DNA from: Delphinapterus leucas
Lineage: Eukaryota > Chordata > Mammalia > Artiodactyla > Monodontidae
Assembly (NCBI RefSeq): GCF_002288925.2
Contig: NW_022098021.1
Location: forward strand, 2,209,974 to 2,273,973
DNA: 64,000 nucleotides
Direction of reading: 5' to 3'
The position numbers and the translations under genes were made by a program. Below, piece by piece: positions 58,576 through 64,000 of the stretch (position 1 is its first letter; each line of letters begins with the position of its first letter). Below the pieces are notes generated by a model. It was not told the DNA's origin. It did no database searches and worked only from the letters and a program-made list of their open reading frames with translations.

Positions 58576-58987
58576 TGGTTTTCTATGTCTGTGACTCTAT
58601 CTCTGTTTTGTAAATAGGTTCACTTGCACCATTTTTGTAGATTCCACATATAAGCCGTATCATATGATATTTGTCTTTCTCTGTCTAACTTATTTCACTC
58701 AGTATGACCATCTCTAGGTCCATCCACTGAGGGGGAGAGCGGGGGGAGGGATGAACTGGGAGACTGGGACTGACATATACACACTACTATACATAGAACA
58801 GATAACTAATAAGAACCTGCTGTACAGCACAGGGAACTCTACTCAAGACTCTGTAATGACCTATATGGCAACAGAATTTTAAAAAGAGTGGATATTATGT
58901 ATACGTGTAACTGATTCACTTTGCTGCACAGCAGAAACTAACACAACACTGTAAATCAACTACATTCCAATAAAAATTAATTTAAAA
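58576..58987 (+). mobile_element. L1 3' end with 5' inversion (twin-priming structure)
   Basis: 58576 to about 58728 is reversed: its complement holds the end of ORF2 (WMDLEMVILSEIS, then a premature stop) and the start of the 3' UTR. From about 58729 to 58987 the sequence is sense L1 3' UTR, ending ccaataaaaattaattt plus A tail. The join sits just past the WMDLE codons. One 9-bp target duplication, aaaagtagt, brackets the whole unit at 58567-58575 and 58988-58996, so both halves arrived in one event. This is the expected product of twin priming during L1 reverse transcription. Confidence 0.93.
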
Positions 58988-58996
58988 AAAAGTAGT

Positions 58997-60055
58997 AGGA
59001 CATTTTTTAACACAGTAGCTCTCTCTCCCTTCACACTCTCTTCTCTTCCACTCTTCAATCTGTAGTGGGAAAGAATCTGTATTTGGTAATTTAAGCTCTC
59101 ATCTTAAGAAAAGTTTGAAGTAGCTGTGAGTAAACGCTGTGAGCAGGAAACCTGAACCCGGAGTCGGTGTAACCAACCAAGTCCCTAACACATGGGGAAA
59201 GACAACAGCACCAGAAATAAACACAGCCGTGCATACATCAGCAGAGAATGTGGATGGAAACTTCCCTGCGGGTACCACTGGGAACAGGGAGAAAACAAGC
59301 AGATGGTAATACTGGAGGGAAAGGGGAAATATAAAAAGAAAACATAAAAAGAGGAACTACTGAACTGTTTTGCACAGGATAGGAGAAATTTTGAATTGTT
59401 TTCTACTTAGCAAGGTAAGAGTTAAGATAACAATTACTATAAAAATAAATAACACATTCATGAAAAGGATTATATAAAGGCGTAAAAGAACTTTAGGCTT
59501 AAAAATGGCGTTCAGGCAATTCTAGAAAGTAAGTACATACATATTTGCCTAAAATTAGTGATAAAACTGGATATGTCAAAATCTAACTTGCATTTGAAGA
59601 GATATAAAACAGCCTGCAGACATGTTTAGTTGAAACAAATCTAGTAAATCACAAACAAAATGCAAAGCAAAATTCGAAACTACGATTTTTCAAAGCATTT
59701 GTTTTTTCACTCATGAATAGCCACCATCACGGTTATTTATCAACATCTCACATTCAATTGTTAGAAATGTTTTTGGTAACTGAAAGTATGTGTTACCTAA
59801 ACAGGTGTGTTTTGCAGAAGCACCGAGATGGGCATTGCTTTGGTTCATGTCTGAATCATTTCGGCAGCAGGCGCCGTGTGTGCGGCCAGGTCTGAGCAGA
59901 TACTGGGTGTTGAGGGCACAGCCCTAACAGCACGTGGCCCAGCCCCCCACCAAGGGGTTTGGGCTGGTCAGTCGTCAAGCTACTCTGTTCACATAAAGAT
60001 CTTCAGATTTACACCAAGACACATCTTTCACATGAAACTCGATGAATGCTTCAGC
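58997..60055. other. Unassigned sequence
   Basis: A-rich on the + strand between 59.2 and 59.7 kb; no named repeat or gene recognised. Confidence 0.4.
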
Positions 60056-60059
60056 TTCA

Positions 60060-60310
60060 AATGTTAAGCAATCCCACCCATTTGTCCTCAAGCACCATTT
60101 CCTCTGAGCCCTCCCTCCCCAGCCTTCTAAATTGGCGAGCCCCGGTCTTTCCTGTTTCCAAAGTCCTCCCTGTGCTGCCCCTAGAGACGCACTGAACAGT
60201 CTGTTCTGTCCGACCTGCCCGCTCTCAGTCTGCTACTGTCCTGTGCGCCACACATCACCGAGCCCCAAAGGGTTCAGGGAGTGCCTCGTGAATGAAGGTT
60301 TACGGGACCC
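60060..60310 (+). mobile_element. Possible L2 LINE fragment
   Basis: aagcaccatttcctctgagc, then ccctccctccccagccttct, and later ggttcagggagtgcctcgtg recall the L2 3' region, but many bases differ. Confidence 0.35.
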
Positions 60311-60624
60311 GAGCAACAAATAAACAAATGACGTGATAATTAAACTGAGCTGTCCCAGGGCAATCATGAGATCTGGACAAAATAAATAAGCCGATTTACC
60401 TGTGCCCTATTTTCGTTTTTATTTCCCTAGAAATGAAACACTCTTCATTTGGATTAAAGATTCATTTTCAGTCCGAAATGACATGTCCAAATTTCTCAGC
60501 TTCTCTGGATTACTGGATAATCCAGGGGTCTTTCATTCCTCAGATTAATTTATTCTTCTGCCCTCTTTGAATAAAATGAAGTGTACAACTTGAATCATGG
60601 AAACTACTATTTTAAAAATTGTTT

Positions 60625-60911
60625 ACGGGGGATAAGGGGGGAAGGGATAGATTGGGAGATTGGGATTGACATATACACACTACTACTTCTATATATAAAA
60701 TAGATAACTAATAAGTTCCCTCTATAGCATAGGGAACTCTACTCAATACTCTGTAATGGCCTATATGGCCATATGGGAAAAGAATCTAAAAAAAAACAAA
60801 CAGTGGATATATGTATATGTATAACTGATTCACTTTGCTGTACACCTGAAACTAACTCAACATTGTAAATCAACTATACTCCAATAAAAATTTTTAAAAA
60901 GAAAGAAAGAA
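60625..60911 (+). mobile_element. L1 3' end, sense, 5' truncated
   Basis: ggattgacatatacacacta, gcatagggaactctactcaa, ataactgattcactttgctg and ctccaataaaaatt identify the same L1 3' UTR type as at 58.7 kb. An A-rich tail with gaaa units follows. An imperfect target duplication (aaaaattgttt / aaaaattattt) lies at 60614-60624 and 60912-60922. Confidence 0.93.
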
Positions 60912-61062
60912 AAAAATTATTTGGGATAAAAAAAGTCGTTTACAACCTATATAATTAGACAGGTAAATATGGTCTAAGCACGATACATATATTTTAAATG
61001 TGTAATAGTGCTACCACAACCATTGATGAAAGATAACTTTGTTCTGGTTTATATGAACAAGT

Positions 61063-61221
61063 TTATACATCTTGAATACTTCTTGCAGGTTGCATTATGA
61101 AAATATTTTCTCTCTTGAAGAAGGGATTAGTTGTCAGAAATCCGATATGTTCAGCAAGAGAAGGAATCTTGGTTTTCTGATGGAGGTGGATTTTCTGTTC
61201 AAGATCAGTCATAACTTGTTC
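61063..61221 (-). other. Candidate coding exon, 52 open codons, unrecognised
   Basis: On the minus strand an acceptor (tgtgtgtttttatag) ends at 61222. From 61221 a phase-0 frame runs 52 codons, starting EQVMTDLEQKIHLHQ, with a central LAEHIGFLTTNPFF and ending ARSIQDV, then TAA. A weak donor (GAT|GTATAA) just before the stop would instead give a 153-base exon of 51 codons. It has balanced, protein-like composition and is not a transposon sequence I know. If real it lies on the same strand as the candidate at 51 kb. Chance is a serious alternative. Confidence 0.28.
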
Positions 61222-61249
61222 CTATAAAAACACACAAGGAAGGGATAAG

Positions 61250-63600
61250 GCACATTCTTCCCTAATATTGCAGGGAAGCGAGTTCAGAATTTAAAGATGA
61301 ATTACCTCATTGTTCTACTAATATACGGTAATTAACTGCGCCTCTCGGTTTAAGTTACTAATTGGGGGATTCCTATCTGGATTGGAGCTACTTCTCCTCT
61401 CAAGAATGTTCACTTCTAAACCAGCTGTTAGACACCGTCTCATTAAGTTACTACTTCATTCGCTACAGCTGCTGCTTCTTCACCTCTTTCTTCAGAAGAA
61501 TCCCATCCAGCAGAGGCGGTTTCCATGTTTCATAATTACTCCTCCTCCAAGGAAGACCAAAGAAGCTGACGGTAGCGCAATCCCATGACTGCACATCTTG
61601 GAAGTGATGAGGTACAGTCAATAAAATATAGACGTATGCAGGATTAATGGAGCAGGTTGCATTTCAGAAGTAGAAAACCCTTGCAATACCAATTATAAAT
61701 TATATCTTAAAGCTAACTGTATTAAAAAGAAAATCTCTCTGATTTCTCTTAAAGTCACTTTAAATGGATCCATTCTGCTGTTTGTTTGTCTTAGTTAACC
61801 TTACATTAAGCTTTATCTCTAGTTTAGGAGTTTATTTTTCAAAAAGTCACTCTATTTGCAAATAAGAGAAAGCGCTGCAGAAAACTAAAACTAAAACACA
61901 AAATCTTCTTTTCCCTCAATCAGAATTTAACAATGAGTTCACTGGTCCATGACACTAAAATGTATTTCTCTGTTAGCAGTTGACACAAGAATTCAAGCAG
62001 GATATTAAGCTGAACAGCAAGGTCTTGTGAGAAAATCAGGAAAAGTCTTCAGAAATCCATCGCCAGAGGCTCCACACTGGTGAAGGGGGACTCGTGCTGG
62101 AGGGAGGGTGGGTGTCTCCCCTTGGGAGAGGTCGCAGGTGCGTTAGATTTTGAGAAGTCTTGGTCTCAGACAGCCATGCTTTTTCCCACAAAGCTGTCAG
62201 ATATGTCTTACCCTTAAAGAACCATCAAGAACGTGTGAGAAATAATGGAAGCCAGACAGAAAACAGTCCTGTCCTTAATTGCTTGTTTGGGGAGGCCCAG
62301 GCCTCCAGTGGTGGAGAATCCTCACCAACCTCGCCTTATAGTACGATGAAAACAAACACAAGTTAAGATGTGGGTTCACAGCTGCGAACCAGGCCACAGG
62401 GGCTGAATGAGATCAGGAAACAGTGCCCCTCAGGGTCTGCTGAGCCCCCTCGGGCCTGTTAGCTTCTCAGTCTCCTGGATATGCTGAGGTTCAGGCAGAG
62501 CAAAGATAAGGTTTCCGTGTCCCCTTAGCACCTGGGCCAATTTAGCAGTGGTGCCCCTCATGCTGGGAGACTTCCTATCTTTCTAGGCTTTTCCTCCAAA
62601 GCAGTTTCTTCTCAAGAGTGTCCCAGGTCAGAGAATTTATGGTAGATTACTGGGTGGTGAAAAGAGGCCCCTCTGCCCTGTGTTTTGAGCTGTGGTGCAG
62701 AGCAGCCTCTTTGGGCTTGTGAGGACCTGTGTGTCTGTGAGAAATCCAGAACCAAAGTAAGAGCCGTAGAAAAACAGCGACAGCCAGGACAAAACACACT
62801 GCCTCGCTTTGACCCAGGAAATGGAAAGCATTCTACGTGCCTCCAAATTCAGCCACATTCAGGCTCGGGCCATGGTGAAGATGGTATTTTTCCTGTTCAT
62901 CTATAGAAGGCACTAAATGTGCATTAAACACCCATACGGACAAATAATTTTTTAATAATGGAACTTAATTTCTATGTCCCGGCATGCCCCAATCCCACCA
63001 GGGGCAGGAAGTTCCTTCCCATCACTTCCAGGGAAGCCCATCACCTGAGGGCCAGGCAGTGCTGGCATGGGCGGCTAGGCCATCCAGTCATGTTCATCTC
63101 TGCAGGGACAGCTGGTCCTCAGCAGCAAAACCTCCCAGGTCCCAGCTGGGCCTCCTCCTTCAAGGACCCTGCAGGTCTCTGGGCTATTTCTCAGGCACCT
63201 CTGACCCCATGCTGGTGCAAGGAGCCACAGAAGCATTGACGGGTTTCGATACACCCTCTGAAGCTTCCAGGAGCTCTCCAAGGCAGCCCCAGCCTCTGGA
63301 GCAGCAATCGTCACCCGGTGCTCTGGTTCCTGGACCCGGGGCCCTGCGCTGATGCTGGCTGATGTCCCTCACCCTCTGAATTTTCAGATTTCCTAGAAAC
63401 TAGATGTTTGTGCCAACCCACCAGCGAGCTGTACAACGTTCACCCTCTCCTCTTCAGCAACACCTCAACAGCTAGCGGGTGTTCTAATAATTCTAAGGAA
63501 AATATTTAACCCCTCCGGGCAGAGAAAGCCAACCTACACCTCGATGGCTCCAGACTCTGACTGTTCCAGAAGCTTTATGCTCCAAGTCCCTTAAGGACTA
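61250..63600. other. Unassigned sequence
   Basis: No recognised repeat. On the minus strand near 61440-61570 two overlapping frames look protein-like (one with NYETWKPPLLDGIL, one with METASAGWDSSEERGEEA), but neither has a clear splice context. 62.8-63.4 kb is GC-moderate with chance open frames. Confidence 0.35.
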
Positions 63601-63603
63601 GAC

Positions 63604-63880
63604 TTTTTTTTTTAACTAAAATTTTTGTTTTGAGATAAATGTAGATTCACATGCAGTTGAAAGCGATCCCAGGTATTGAATACCTTGTACCCGGTTTCCC
63701 CCAATGGTAGCATCTGGCAAAACTACAGTACAATGTTACAACCAGGATGTGATGCAGTCCACATACAGAACATTCTATCACGCCAAGGACCACCCCATTT
63801 TATCCTCTGGCAGCCACTAATATGCTGTACTTTCTCTATAATTTTGTCATTTCAAGAGCATTATATAAATGAAATCATAT
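63604..63880 (-). mobile_element. Old L1M-type fragment, antisense
   Basis: gataaatgtagattcacatg, cccggtttcccccaatggta, acaatgttacaaccaggatg and ataattttgtcatttcaaga belong to a widespread mammalian sequence that I associate with reversed L1M tails. A T run at 63604-63612 marks its left edge. Confidence 0.55.
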
Positions 63881-63881
63881 G

Positions 63882-63985
63882 GAAACATTATATATAATAT
63901 ATAACATATACAGAATGTTACATATTGCATATATAATACGTATATGTTATATATGTAATATATATGTACTATATAGCATATGTGC
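63882..63985. repeat. (TA)n-rich low-complexity tract
   Basis: Alternating tatata/acatat/gtatat units over about 100 bases; self-complementary and probably variable in length. Confidence 0.85.
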
Positions 63986-64000
63986 AATTTAGTACATTAA

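Overview
This is nuclear DNA of a placental mammal, almost certainly a cetacean (whale or dolphin) or a very close cetartiodactyl. The strongest lineage marker is nine copies of the tRNA-derived CHR-type SINE (Cetacea-Hippopotamus-Ruminant family, recognised by a 5' end reading ttccctggtggcgcagtggt, a box B ggttcgagccc and the body gatcccacatgccgcgg). With them are cetartiodactyl-type L1 3' ends and the usual placental background of MIR, L2, MLT1 LTRs, Tigger and old L1M fragments. All family names rest on remembered consensus features, because no search could be run.

I recognise no intact protein-coding gene. The open reading frames are short and mostly lie inside repeats or in unconstrained sequence. 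The window is best read as intergenic or deep-intronic DNA with heavy transposon load. A few stretches look exon-like (an open frame joined to good splice signals) and are listed at low confidence. The best is a minus-strand frame at 50902-51119; others are at 61063-61221 (-), 22202-22301 (+), 30129-30185 (+) and 34071-34144 (+). I could not assign any of them to a known protein.

Layout: 1-480 is an L1 3' end. 480-2600 is unassigned, with a notable hairpin near 2.06 kb. 2.6-3.5 kb holds a Tigger element and a SINE. 3.8-8 kb holds MIR, L2 and old L1, with an AT-rich tract at 5.45-5.7 kb. 8.7-13.4 kb holds SINEs, a CpG-rich block with a consensus CRE at 10 kb, an LTR and an L1 end. 13.6-17 kb holds an MLT1 LTR and a second LTR of the same family as the one at 11 kb. 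17-22 kb is mostly unassigned with MIR/L2 relics. 22.4-24.3 kb holds a striking 196-bp, about 96% identical inverted duplication. 24.4-29.6 kb holds old L1s, a MIR and an MLT1. 29.6-39.2 kb is largely unassigned apart from two SINEs. 39.2-41.7 kb is a nested L1 patchwork. 42-45 kb is mostly unassigned. 45.1-47.2 kb is an old antisense L1 with a younger L1 inside it. 47.2-58.5 kb holds an MLT1, a MIR and a CpG island at 53.1-53.6 kb with a telomere-variant-like hexamer. 58.5-61 kb holds two L1 3' ends, one with an internal inversion. 61-64 kb is mostly unassigned.

The elements do not form a pathway. What can be read is an insertion history: younger SINEs and L1s, with target-site duplications still visible, landed in older L1M/L2/MIR sequence. 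I found no previously undescribed biological system. The items most worth checking are the inverted duplication at 22.4-24.3 kb and the minus-strand open frame at 51 kb.
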